This document shows positions 19,204-27,268 of a stretch of DNA of 64,000 nt, one piece after another (position 1 is the stretch's first letter; each line of letters begins with the position of its first letter). Below the pieces are notes generated by a model. That model was not told the DNA's origin and made no database searches. It saw only the letters and a program-made list of their open reading frames with translations. The stretch spans positions 1 to 64,000 of the forward strand of contig NZ_RXZI01000005.1 in the NCBI RefSeq assembly GCF_021991925.1, read 5' to 3'. The stretch comes from Sutcliffiella horikoshii (lineage in GTDB: Bacteria > Bacillota > Bacilli > Bacillales > Bacillaceae_I). Both the position numbers and the translations under genes were made by a program.

Positions 19204-19593
19204 ATGAATGAAATCACTTTTTACAGTTATCCAAGTTGTACATCCTGCAGAAAAACAAAGAAATGGCTAAAGAGTAACAATATCACGTTTCAAGAAAAGC
19301 ACATCTTCAGGGAAACCCCTAACCACGATGAGATGATGAAAATCCTTTCTTTAACTACAGAGGGGATAGATGAAATCTTGGCAACAAGAAGTCAAACATT
19401 CAAAGATCTTGGAATCGACGTAAACGAATTGACCGTATCCGAACTGATCAAGCTTATTATTGAAGAACCTAAGCTGCTAAGAAGACCTATCATCACAAGT
19501 GGTAAAAAACTGATTGTTGGCTATAACGAATCGGCTTTACAAAAGCTGAATAGACAAAGAGCAAAGGTGGATTTAAAGAAATCCGTTTCATAA
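19204..19593 (+). CDS. mgsR: Spx/ArsC-family stress regulator MgsR
   Basis: A 129-residue Spx-like regulator that binds RNA polymerase alpha and modulates part of the general stress response in B. subtilis. The redox switch CTSC (Cys12, Cys15) is present near the N-terminus, and the body (ETPNHDEMMKILSLT, EPKLLRRPIITSGKKLIVGY) is the ArsC/Spx fold. ATG 19204 follows GGGGAGG; an upstream in-frame ATG at 19174 is unsupported. Its place after yqgY identifies it as MgsR (YqgZ) rather than Spx itself. Confidence 0.9.
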   Translation: MNEITFYSYPSCTSCRKTKKWLKSNNITFQEKHIFRETPNHDEMMKILSLTTEGIDEILATRSQTFKDLGIDVNELTVSELIKLIIEEPKLLRRPIITSGKKLIVGYNESALQKLNRQRAKVDLKKSVS

Positions 19594-19602
19594 TATCTGT
19601 CC

Positions 19603-19645
19603 AAACATTCCGGGAGACAAAAATTGTCCGGAATGTTTTTTTGTT
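19603..19645 (+). terminator. Terminator of mgsR
   Basis: AACATTCCGG pairs with CCGGAATGTT around an inner GACAA/TTGTC pair, followed by TTTTTTT. Confidence 0.92.
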
Positions 19646-19712
19646 TTTCTTTCAGCCTTTCACTACTTTTCCCCATTTTTTCTTTATATAGAAGGTGAAA
19701 GGGGGTGAGAAC

Positions 19713-19928
19713 ATGGCAGATTACGCAGTAGAAAATGTCCAACTTCGTCTTATGTATGAACTTGGAGAGGATGGCAGAGGAAACTTGATGTACCGTACTA
19801 AGAACTACAACAACGTAAAGGTGGATGCGGAGGCAACAGCACTTTTACAAGCAGCAGGAGCGATTTCTGGTTTGCAAACAACACCAGTATCGACTGTTAG
19901 ACGCAGTGAGTTGCACTTCCTAGGGTAA
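19713..19928 (+). CDS. DUF1659 family protein
   Basis: A 71-residue protein (MADYAVENVQLRLMYELGED...) of the DUF1659 type with a predicted beta-rich first half and the helix ATALLQAAGAISGLQ. ATG 19713 follows GGGGGTGAG. It is the first of three consecutive small genes, DUF1659-DUF2922-YvrJ, an arrangement that recurs in Bacillaceae genomes. Function unknown; the fixed grouping suggests the three products act together. Confidence 0.82.
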   Translation: MADYAVENVQLRLMYELGEDGRGNLMYRTKNYNNVKVDAEATALLQAAGAISGLQTTPVSTVRRSELHFLG

Positions 19929-19963
19929 CGAAAACGGAACTAAAATAGAAAGGAGGAACCCTA

Positions 19964-20179
19964 ATGTTTACATTGGAATTGCTCTTCTTAAATGAAGAAG
20001 GATCGGCTGTGAAGATTTTAGTTGACGATCCCAAGATAGATTTAACAGCTGAGGAAATTGAACTTGCGATGGATGCCATTATTGGAGCGAATGTTTTCAC
20101 ATCCAAAGGTGGAAACTTTGTTGAAAAAAATGGTGCAAGGATCATTGAGCGTAATGTAACAGAATTTGAAATAGTATAA
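19964..20179 (+). CDS. DUF2922 family protein
   Basis: A 71-residue protein, MFTLELLFLNEEGSAVKILV followed by DDPKIDLTAEEIELAMDAII, typical of DUF2922. AAAGGAGG lies before ATG 19964. It is similar in length and strand-helix layout to the preceding DUF1659 protein, so the two may be distant paralogues forming a heteromer. Thirty-five bases separate them. Function unknown. Confidence 0.82.
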   Translation: MFTLELLFLNEEGSAVKILVDDPKIDLTAEEIELAMDAIIGANVFTSKGGNFVEKNGARIIERNVTEFEIV

Positions 20180-20246
20180 CGAGGACAAGAAAGGTCTACT
20201 TTTTATGGTAGGCCTTTCTTATTTCAGAAGAAAGGAGGAATTGGCC

Positions 20247-20411
20247 ATGGATCAGTGGTGGACATGGATAAGCGAAGTGGGATTCCCGATTGTCGTAACG
20301 TTCTATTTGTTGCACCGTATTGAACAGAAATTAGAAAATGTAACAAAGTCGCTGCAACAGCTTCCCTATCAATTATCTAAACAGTCACTGCCTTCAAGGG
20401 GGATTAAATAA
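20247..20411 (+). CDS. YvrJ family small membrane protein
   Basis: A 54-residue protein with one N-terminal hydrophobic helix (WISEVGFPIVVTFYLLHRI) and a polar coiled tail (EQKLENVTKSLQQL), which is the YvrJ pattern and resembles a phage holin-like or BhlA-like topology. ATG 20247 follows AAAGGAGG; the longer in-frame GTG/ATG upstream lacks a ribosome site. Third gene of the trio, ending at a terminator. Confidence 0.8.
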   Translation: MDQWWTWISEVGFPIVVTFYLLHRIEQKLENVTKSLQQLPYQLSKQSLPSRGIK

Positions 20412-20421
20412 AGCATAAGGG

Positions 20422-20462
20422 CAGGCTGACGAAACAGAAAATATGGTTCTCAGCCTGTGCTT
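20422..20462 (+). terminator. Terminator of the DUF1659-DUF2922-YvrJ unit
   Basis: CAGGCTGA (20422-20429) pairs with TCAGCCTG (20450-20457), then TGCTTTT. Confidence 0.75.
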
Positions 20463-20535
20463 TTACTAAATGCTTTGCCTTTCCATCTTATTTCGATAAT
20501 AATATAGAGTAGAGAATGACATGAAGGATGTTGAT

Positions 20536-21609
20536 ATGATGAAAAATAAAAAAATAGTATTCACAGGTGGAGGGTCTGCAGGACATGTCACACCAAATAT
20601 CGCAATTATAAACAAATTAAAAGCATCTGGTTGGGATATTACATATATCGGTTCTAAAAATGGTATTGAAGAAGAAATTATAGGCAATGAGAAGATACCT
20701 TTTCATGGCATTTCCAGTGGAAAGCTTCGCAGATACTTTGACTGGAAGAACTTCTCTGATCCTTTACGCATTATTAAGGGGGCAATGGAGGCGCTGTTCA
20801 TCTTAAGGAAAGAAAAGCCAAGTGTTGTTTTCTCCAAAGGCGGATTTGTGACAGTTCCCGTTGTGATGGCAGCCAAGATGTTGAAAATACCGGTTATTAT
20901 TCATGAATCGGACATTACCCCGGGACTTGCCAATAAAATTGCCACAAAGTTTGCAACAAAAGTCTTTGTCACATTCGATGAGACGTTAAAGCATTTTCCG
21001 AAAGATAAAGTCCTTTTCACAGGTTCACCTATCCGTGAAGAGTTGTTTAAGGGAAAAGCCCAAGAGGGGAGGGCATTGCTCGGTTTTCACGAGCAAAAGC
21101 CAATACTCACGATTATGGGTGGAAGCCTAGGTGCCAAGAAAATAAATGAAACCTTGCGTCAGATCTTGGATGAACTCACAGATCAATTCCAAATTGTTCA
21201 TATTTGCGGGAAAGGAAATGTGGACAGTTCTCTACAAGGAGTCAAAGGGTATAAACAATTTGAATATATCAATCAGGAACTTCCTGATGTGTTGGCTGCA
21301 TCGGAATTTATCATCTCCCGGGCGGGGGCAAATTCAATTTTTGAATTTCTCGCCTTGCGGAAACCGATGCTGTTGATTCCTCTCTCCAGAAATGCGAGTA
21401 GAGGTGACCAGATACTAAATGCACAATCCTTCGAGAAAAAAGGGTTTGCCAAGGTTTTATTTGAAGAAGAGTTAACAAGTGACACTCTGCGTAAGCAATT
21501 AAATACCTTAAAAACAAATAAAGAAGTGCTGCAAAGAAAGATGGCAGAGGATAGCGCACCTAATACACTTGACATTATCCTGCAAGAAATCGTGAAGGCA
21601 GCAAAATAA
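20536..21609 (+). CDS. MurG-type UDP-GlcNAc glycosyltransferase (second copy type)
   Basis: A 357-residue GT-B enzyme of the MurG family, which adds GlcNAc to lipid I at the inner membrane face. GGGSAGHVTPN near the N-terminus, HESDITPGLANK and the C-terminal donor-site motif SRAGANSIFEF are intact. No mur or division genes are adjacent, so it is probably the extra MurG found in some Bacillus (two in the B. cereus group) rather than the dcw-cluster enzyme. AAGGA at 20524-20528 favours ATG 20536 over ATG 20521; ATG 20539 is also possible. Confidence 0.85.
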   Translation: MMKNKKIVFTGGGSAGHVTPNIAIINKLKASGWDITYIGSKNGIEEEIIGNEKIPFHGISSGKLRRYFDWKNFSDPLRIIKGAMEALFILRKEKPSVVFSKGGFVTVPVVMAAKMLKIPVIIHESDITPGLANKIATKFATKVFVTFDETLKHFPKDKVLFTGSPIREELFKGKAQEGRALLGFHEQKPILTIMGGSLGAKKINETLRQILDELTDQFQIVHICGKGNVDSSLQGVKGYKQFEYINQELPDVLAASEFIISRAGANSIFEFLALRKPMLLIPLSRNASRGDQILNAQSFEKKGFAKVLFEEELTSDTLRKQLNTLKTNKEVLQRKMAEDSAPNTLDIILQEIVKAAK

Positions 21610-21629
21610 AGTAAGAAGCGGGTCAAGGT

Positions 21630-21848
21630 GCTTTTGTGTGTAGACAAAGTCCAACAATGATAAAAATTTCTAGTTGATCGCAGTGGAAGGAGAGGAGACT
21701 CCTGCGGGAGAAAGGGACAGGGAAGACCCCGCAAGGCGTAGCCTGAGGAGGCTTCCGGACCGCCCGCGGAAAGCGAAGCTCCTTCAACGGAGATCAACTG
21801 TTTCAAGTGTTAACCTATCTAATTTATAGTTTAACAACAGTCAGAAGC
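21630..21848 (+). repeat. Structured dispersed repeat, copy D
   Basis: Imperfect terminal inverted repeats at 21630-21649 and 21830-21848. Nested pairs are TTGATC/GATCAA (21674, 21792), GAAGGAG/CTCCTTC (21686, 21779) and GGAAG/CTTCC (21721, 21752). Relative to copy C both sides of the second and third stems changed together. Confidence 0.9.
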
Positions 21849-21872
21849 AACCAGTACTAGGTTGCTTTTTTT
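21845..21872 (+). terminator. Terminator at the edge of repeat D
   Basis: AAGCAACC (21845-21852) pairs with GGTTGCTT (21860-21867), then a T run; it serves the MurG-type gene upstream. Confidence 0.88.
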
Positions 21873-21942
21873 ATTTGTTGTAAGTAAAATTTCCCATTCG
21901 GGATAAACTATCACCATCCACTACGAAAGAGAGAGGCCGACT

Positions 21943-22998
21943 ATGAAAAAACAAACATTAAAATTGTTCACGATAGCTCTCATCGGATTTGTCATCATCA
22001 TTTCCGTGCTCTTATATTTCTTTTCTGAACGTTTTACACGTGCTTGGCTACCGATTGATAATGGTTTCGGGGAAACGGTCACCTTATCGCCGGATGACAA
22101 ATCTATTGTATTCCCGTTCTATCAAAGTGGGGATGGAGCATTGTATCAAGCAAATGTGGATGGCAGCGAGGTAAATCAATTAACCTATCCAAGACAGGCT
22201 GAAAGTCACGTGCACCCCAGATATTCTTCTAATGGAGATAAACTACTCTTTCTTTCCCAAGAAAAAGGAAAGGGTTCTTTAAAACAATCTTTATATCTTA
22301 TGGATAGTGACGGCAGTAACTTAATAAAGCTATCAGATGAAGATGAGCTCATAACGGACGCAGTGTTTTCTGAAGATGATCAATTCATCTATTACTTTGT
22401 AGCGCAAGATTATAAAGAAGGAACTGAACTGGATGAGGGACCAACAAACATTGATCTATATTCAATTTCTGTTGTAGGAGATAATAAAGAAAGGCTCACA
22501 CATGATGAAAGCGTAAAGAAAAGAAGTTTATCCCTAACAGAAGATGGGGGGAAACTTGGGTTTGTGGAATGGGTGCTGGATGAGGAGGAAGGTTTAAGTT
22601 CTTCATTTGTCATGATGGACACAGATACTAAGGAAAAAGAATATGTAAACCCGAACTTTGATTTTAAGACCAATATTATATACAGTGCGAAAATATCTCC
22701 TGAGGGAGGCCTAGTTGCGTTCTCTGCAGCAAGTGAAAATCCTCGCAAAAAGTCTCAATTTATTTATGAGATGTACACAATGGATACTGCTGGGAATGAA
22801 GTGCAACCGATAACAAGCTTTCGCACATTGATTACAGAACCAGTATTCTTCCGCGATAAAGATCGAGTATTATTCATTCAAGACCAGAGTTGGCTAAGAG
22901 GGAAACCGAATTATAAGTTGTGGGCAGTGGACATTGACGGTGAACAGATCAAGTCCATCACCTTGCAAATGCCACAATTTTCAGGAACAATTCTTTAA
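21943..22998 (+). CDS. Membrane-anchored TolB-like beta-propeller protein
   Basis: A 351-residue protein with an N-terminal anchor (LFTIALIGFVIIISVLLYFF) and an outside domain made of PD40/TolB-type blades: VTLSPDDKSIVFPF, PRYSSNGDKLLFLS, AVFSEDDQFIYYF, KISPEGGLVAFSA. Each blade carries the recurring pattern of aspartate then hydrophobic strand. Such propellers act as scaffolds or sensors; no catalytic residues are evident. It starts at ATG 21943 after GAGAGAGG. It is an isolated gene with no operon context and no assigned role. Confidence 0.85.
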   Translation: MKKQTLKLFTIALIGFVIIISVLLYFFSERFTRAWLPIDNGFGETVTLSPDDKSIVFPFYQSGDGALYQANVDGSEVNQLTYPRQAESHVHPRYSSNGDKLLFLSQEKGKGSLKQSLYLMDSDGSNLIKLSDEDELITDAVFSEDDQFIYYFVAQDYKEGTELDEGPTNIDLYSISVVGDNKERLTHDESVKKRSLSLTEDGGKLGFVEWVLDEEEGLSSSFVMMDTDTKEKEYVNPNFDFKTNIIYSAKISPEGGLVAFSAASENPRKKSQFIYEMYTMDTAGNEVQPITSFRTLITEPVFFRDKDRVLFIQDQSWLRGKPNYKLWAVDIDGEQIKSITLQMPQFSGTIL

Positions 22999-23053
22999 TT
23001 TGGGTAGTTCCCAGGGAAAAAACTTTACGTTAATTTTAGTTTATACTAATCAT

Positions 23054-23102
23054 TAAAAAAGCAGCGCAAGCGTCCAATGAACGCCAGCCCTGCTTTTTTT
23101 TG
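23054..23102. terminator. Terminator between the propeller gene and the 50-residue gene
   Basis: AAAAAAGCAG pairs with CTGCTTTTTT around an inner GCGT/ACGC stem; A-rich and T-rich flanks suit both strands of this convergent pair. Confidence 0.85.
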
Positions 23103-23113
23103 TGCTATGTTTA

Positions 23114-23266
23114 TTACTGAATCATTGGAAGTAAATAGCTAATAATGAACCAGATGATCCCGAAAAATATGATTAGATAAGCTGTGTATTTGATGAATGT
23201 AGATGCAACCATTCCTCTATCCTCTTTTGTTTCCCTTTTATCAACCCTTACATCTTTATCTTCCAT
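23114..23266 (-). CDS. Small single-span membrane protein, 50 residues
   Basis: It encodes MEDKDVRVDKRETKEDRGMV followed by a hydrophobic helix (YLIIFFGIIWFIISYLLPMI). A strong AGGAGGGG lies seven bases before ATG 23266 and the gene ends 12 bases before a two-way terminator, so it is well delimited. The cytosolic head is highly charged. I do not recognise the family; it is too short for most automatic callers. Confidence 0.72.
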   Translation of the reverse strand: MEDKDVRVDKRETKEDRGMVASTFIKYTAYLIIFFGIIWFIISYLLPMIQ

Positions 23267-23557
23267 TCTAACCCCTCCTGGGAAAATCTATATTTACTGG
23301 ATACATACCCTTATGATAAAGGCATAAACCTTTTCGAAGTTAATAGGAAGAAAGCGCTATACTACAAAAGTAAGTAGAAATCCCGGTTCAGGAAAGTGTA
23401 TAATGAAAAAATAGTGTAATTCAGTAATTTAGCAGATAACTTTCCCAAGTGGGACTTTGTATCTATATCAAGCATTAAAAGATATAATTAAGAAAATGAC
23501 CTTTTGTAGGTTATTACTTTCGTTAAAATCAATCATCTAAGATATAAGAGGTATTTT

Positions 23558-24826
23558 ATGAAAAGGAAATGGCTAAAATTTATACCTTTAATCTATCTGT
23601 TCTTTGGAATTGTATGGATTGGCTTAACAGATTATTGGTTATATGTCCTAAATCAAAATAATCATCATGTTATAGCAGAATATATAAATTTGCTCAAAGG
23701 CTGGTTGTTTATCCTCATAACAACTGTATTGTTGTATATGATGTTGAAGAAGCACGAAGCATTGAAGGAGCTGGAACAAAAGGAGCAGGAGCTTTCCACG
23801 CTTATCAATAATATGCCTGATTTTGTTTGTTTCAAGGATGGGCAGGGCAGGTGGCTTCAAACGAATGACTACGGTCTTGCTCTTTATGATTTGCAAAATA
23901 TCAATTATAAAGGGAAGACAGACCTTGAGCTCGGAGAATATTCACCTCACTTCAAGGAAGCCTTTGAATATTGTACAGAAACCGACAGGCAGACTTGGGA
24001 GGGAGGTCAAACCTCCCGTGAAGAAGAGTCATTCTGTTTGGCGGATGGTGAACAAAAGACGTTTGATGTTATTAAAGTCCCCCTATTTTACCCAGATGGT
24101 CGCAGGAAAGCGCTTGTTACGATAGGGAGGGATATATCCTCGCTGAAGAAGACGGAACAGCTGTTGGTCACAAAAGAAAAATTATCTGTGGTAGGAGAAC
24201 TCTCTGCAGGTATTGCCCATGAAATAAAAAATCCATTGACAGCGATTAAAGGCTTTATCCAGCTGATTCAAAAATCAGGCAAAGCAAACCGACAACATGT
24301 GGAAATGGTGCTATCCGAAATCGATAGAATAAATGAAATCGTTTCTGAACTGTTGGTGCTTTCCAAGCCGCAGACGAAGGAACTCACCCTCCTTCCAATT
24401 TTGGATATCATACAGTATGTGATAAAACTGGTGAGCAATGAAGCCCGAAATAATAATATCACTCTAGAAATCTTGGATATGCATGAGGATATGTTAATTA
24501 GGGGTGATAAGAACAGTCTCAAGCAGGTTTTCATCAACCTTGTCAAAAATTCAATGGAAGCAATGCCAGCAGGAGGGAAAATTGAAATAAGCGGAAAGCA
24601 TGACCGTATGGAAGGTGTTATTGTCACAGTAAAGGATGGGGGTAACGGTATCAGCCCTTCCAATCTTGAAAAGCTTGGAGACCCCTTTTTCACCTCAAAA
24701 GAAAAGGGGATGGGTCTTGGCTTGACCATTACTAAAAAGATAATCCAGGAACATAAGGGACAACTTAAGATTGAAAGTGAAGAAGGGGTTGGGACAACGG
24801 TCACCGTTTTACTACCATCACATTGA
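23558..24826 (+). CDS. PAS-domain sensor histidine kinase (phosphorelay type)
   Basis: A 422-residue kinase with two membrane helices (about 10-30 and 46-66) and almost no extracellular loop, a PAS domain (about 78-195, INNMPDFVCFKDGQGRWLQTN), and HisKA with IAHEIKNPLTAIKGFIQL (His221). The ATP domain has N box NLVKNSMEAMPAGG, G1 VKDGGNGIS and G2 GMGLGLTITKKII. The H-box sequence is that of kinases feeding Spo0F (KinA-KinE). No response regulator is adjacent, as expected for a phosphorelay kinase. Which Kin it equals cannot be told. Confidence 0.92.
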   Translation: MKRKWLKFIPLIYLFFGIVWIGLTDYWLYVLNQNNHHVIAEYINLLKGWLFILITTVLLYMMLKKHEALKELEQKEQELSTLINNMPDFVCFKDGQGRWLQTNDYGLALYDLQNINYKGKTDLELGEYSPHFKEAFEYCTETDRQTWEGGQTSREEESFCLADGEQKTFDVIKVPLFYPDGRRKALVTIGRDISSLKKTEQLLVTKEKLSVVGELSAGIAHEIKNPLTAIKGFIQLIQKSGKANRQHVEMVLSEIDRINEIVSELLVLSKPQTKELTLLPILDIIQYVIKLVSNEARNNNITLEILDMHEDMLIRGDKNSLKQVFINLVKNSMEAMPAGGKIEISGKHDRMEGVIVTVKDGGNGISPSNLEKLGDPFFTSKEKGMGLGLTITKKIIQEHKGQLKIESEEGVGTTVTVLLPSH

Positions 24827-24929
24827 AAAATGTGCGTTTGTATAGAAGATAGATGACCAAGCAGTTCGTAGATTATTGCATAAAATATATCGTGTGCAGC
24901 TTCCTTCTCCTTTCGTACACGGGATTTTT

Positions 24930-24958
24930 GGACAGAGACTCTTCTCTGTCCCCTTTTT
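24930..24958 (+). terminator. Terminator of the kinase gene
   Basis: GGACAGAGA (24930-24938) pairs with TCTCTGTCC (24943-24951), then CCTTTTT. Confidence 0.88.
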
Positions 24959-25036
24959 ATTTTTATGCTCCGAAGTAAAGTATTTTCAGGAAAAAAGGGT
25001 ATAAATAAGACATTATAGATAAGATGGGGGAGCCTA

Positions 25037-26329
25037 ATGACAAAGCATAGAATGTATGACCTTATAGGAATAGGAATTGGTCCTTTTAATTTGGGATTGG
25101 CTGCATTAATCGAGGAACAGCCCACCCTTACATCCATCTTTTTTGATAAAGAAGAAGGCTTCAATTGGCATCCAGGTATGCTTATTGAACAATCTGATTT
25201 GCAGGTTCCATTCATAGCGGATCTGGTTACTTTTGCAGACCCTACAAACAAGTACAGCTTTCTCAATTATGTACATAAACAAAACAGGCTGTTTCAATTT
25301 TTCTTTTATAGACGGTTTGATATTCCGCGAAGAGAATATAACCTTTATGCGAAGTGGGTTTCAGCTAACCTAATGAATTGCCAGTTTCAATCGGAGGTGG
25401 TCGCAGTCTCCTACAAAGGTGATATGTATGAAGTGAGGGTGAGAGAGACTGCGACAAAGAAAGTCAGTACCTACTTTGCAAAGCATATTGTAGTCGGGAC
25501 AGGCAGTGTACCATTTATTCCAGACAACATCGAGAAAAGTGAACATGTTGTGCATACAAGTAATTATTTGCATGCTGCAAAAGATATTAAAGCATCTTCT
25601 TCAATTATTGTGGTGGGCTCCGGACAGAGTGCAGCAGAGGTTTTCTACGAATTGCTGGAGGATCAAAAACATCATAAATATTCCCTTACGTGGTACACTC
25701 GTTCACCAATTTTTTCTCAACTAGAAAGCGCTAAACTCGGGCAGGAGGTTTTTTCACCAGATTATGTGCATTATTTTCATGGACTTTCTTACGAAAAGCG
25801 GAAAGAAGCCTTAGAAAGGTTGGATTCTGTCCGTAATGGTGTGGATAAAGAAACGCTAATGAAGATCTATGACCTTCTCTACAATCGGTCCGTGGAAGGC
25901 CGGGACAAAAAAATCACCATCCAGCCCTTAACAGAAATGAATTCTGTGAAAGTGGAAAATAACTGTTTAAGCGTGTCCTGTAAGCAGTGGGAAAAAGAAA
26001 AGAAGTTTACGGTTCAAGCGGAGAAAGTGGTGCTCGCAACCGGATACAAGCCTCATATTCCTGAGTGGATTTGGAGTAATAAGGATGACATTGTATGGGA
26101 AAGTGAAAAAGAATTCAAAGTTGATGAGAAGTTTAGGTTGGTCTGGAAGGAAGAAAGGCAGAACCAAATGTATATATCGACGAACCTTGAGCATTCCCAT
26201 GGTACTGCAGCGACCAATTTAAGTCTGGCCGTCATGCGAAATCAGACCATCATTAATGATGTGGCAGGTAGGGAGGTTTATCCGATTCAAAAGGATACCA
26301 TCTTTCAGCAATTAATGCCGGATGCGTAA
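25037..26329 (+). CDS. L-lysine/L-ornithine N-hydroxylase family flavoprotein
   Basis: A 430-residue NADPH- and FAD-dependent N-monooxygenase of the SidA/IucD/PvdA family, which makes the hydroxamate precursor of siderophores. The FAD loop GIGIGPFNLGLAAL, the substrate segment DLVTFADPTNKYSFLNYV, the NADPH loop VVGSGQSAAEVFYELL and the C-terminal HSHGTAATNLSLAV are complete. ATG 25037 follows GGGGGAG. No acetyltransferase, synthetase or transport gene of a siderophore route is nearby, so it is an orphan. A Fur box was not found upstream. Confidence 0.88.
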   Translation: MTKHRMYDLIGIGIGPFNLGLAALIEEQPTLTSIFFDKEEGFNWHPGMLIEQSDLQVPFIADLVTFADPTNKYSFLNYVHKQNRLFQFFFYRRFDIPRREYNLYAKWVSANLMNCQFQSEVVAVSYKGDMYEVRVRETATKKVSTYFAKHIVVGTGSVPFIPDNIEKSEHVVHTSNYLHAAKDIKASSSIIVVGSGQSAAEVFYELLEDQKHHKYSLTWYTRSPIFSQLESAKLGQEVFSPDYVHYFHGLSYEKRKEALERLDSVRNGVDKETLMKIYDLLYNRSVEGRDKKITIQPLTEMNSVKVENNCLSVSCKQWEKEKKFTVQAEKVVLATGYKPHIPEWIWSNKDDIVWESEKEFKVDEKFRLVWKEERQNQMYISTNLEHSHGTAATNLSLAVMRNQTIINDVAGREVYPIQKDTIFQQLMPDA

Positions 26330-26335
26330 TGGAAC

Positions 26336-26360
26336 GTTTAGTTTGTCAGATGGCGGGTAA
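26336..26360 (+). promoter_or_regulatory. Sigma-B-type promoter of yfkM
   Basis: GTTTAG (26336-26341), 13-bp spacer, GGGTAA (26355-26360), one base off at each element from the B. subtilis sigma-B consensus GTTTAA / GGGTAT. YfkM is a sigma-B-dependent general stress protein in B. subtilis, so pattern and gene agree. Confidence 0.7.
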
Positions 26361-26448
26361 TTTAACACATATGTAGTTAAATGGCTCTGTTGGTTCGCAA
26401 TTTTAAGCATCAAACAGAGTAATCCCAATATAAAGGAGACGTTCTATC

Positions 26449-26964
26449 ATGAGTAAAAAAATTGCAGTACTATTAACCAATGAATTTGAAGATTCCGAGT
26501 ACACAGAACCCGCAAAAGCCTTTGAGGAGGCAGGTCACAAGCTAACGGTAATCGAAAAATCTAAGGGTGAAACGGTCAAAGGAAAAACAGATGGAGTGGA
26601 AGTCACGACTGATGCAGGAATTGACGATGTTAGTCACGAAGATTTCGATGCCCTGTTGCTACCGGGAGGATTCTCACCCGACATACTTAGGGCAGATGAT
26701 CGATTTGTTTCCTTTACCAAAGCATTCATGGATGATAAGAAACCGGTCTTTGCTATCTGCCATGGTCCGCAATTACTTATCACGGCGGAAGCTCTTAAAG
26801 GACGAGACATTACGGGTTATACATCTATCAAGGTCGACCTGCAAAATGCAGGGGCTCATTTCCATGACAAGGAAGTGGTCGTATGTCATGACCAACTGGT
26901 TTCTAGTAGAACACCAGATGACATTCCTGCATTTATCAGGGAATCGTTGAAGCTTCTAAAATAA
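26449..26964 (+). CDS. yfkM: DJ-1/PfpI family general stress protein
   Basis: A 171-residue class I glutamine-amidotransferase-like protein of the DJ-1/PfpI group, similar to general stress protein 18 (YfkM). The nucleophile elbow AICHGPQLL places Cys104 at the reactive position, with the acidic partner near LLPGGFSPD. Relatives act as glyoxalases or protein deglycases; the exact reaction is unsettled. ATG 26449 follows AAAGGAG and a sigma-B-like promoter lies about 90 bp upstream. It is monocistronic and closed by a terminator. Confidence 0.92.
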   Translation: MSKKIAVLLTNEFEDSEYTEPAKAFEEAGHKLTVIEKSKGETVKGKTDGVEVTTDAGIDDVSHEDFDALLLPGGFSPDILRADDRFVSFTKAFMDDKKPVFAICHGPQLLITAEALKGRDITGYTSIKVDLQNAGAHFHDKEVVVCHDQLVSSRTPDDIPAFIRESLKLLK

Positions 26965-26973
26965 TATTGGAAG

Positions 26974-27014
26974 GATCCAGACAAGGAGTAATACTCCAGT
27001 CTGGATCTTTTTTT
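26974..27014 (+). terminator. Terminator of yfkM
   Basis: GATCCAGAC pairs with GTCTGGATC around an inner GGAGT/ACTCC stem, then TTTTTTT. Confidence 0.93.
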
Positions 27015-27204
27015 ATGAAACAAAATGCCAAAATATACTAAAAAGTTTTATTGAAATACGTTTTCTAATATGATTCTCTATCATAATCATCCATAAACTT
27101 GTATAAAGATTGTCGATTGTTTCAAACTAACTCTTTATTTTAAAAGGTTTATTTGCATTTGTATAAAAAGTTTGAATAATTAGACTCATATTTTCCTAGT
27201 TTGA

Positions 27205-27245
27205 TTGAATCATAAACATAATACTGTTATAATATTAAGAAAATT
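27205..27245 (+). promoter_or_regulatory. dpp promoter with CodY-like box
   Basis: TTGAAT (27205-27210), exactly 17 bp, TATAAT (27228-27233). AATATTAAGAAAATT (27231-27245) matches the CodY consensus AATTTTCWGAAAATT at 13 of 15 positions and covers the -10 and start site. CodY represses dpp in B. subtilis when branched-chain amino acids and GTP are plentiful. The rest of the 304-bp gap is AT-rich and featureless. Confidence 0.68.
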
Positions 27246-27268
27246 GTAACACGAAAGGAGGTAAATGG

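Noticed and set aside
24268-25266. 332-codon minus-strand frame opposite the kinase and hydroxylase genes
   Set aside because: It spans two well-supported plus-strand genes and a terminator and has no recognisable domain; an antisense shadow.
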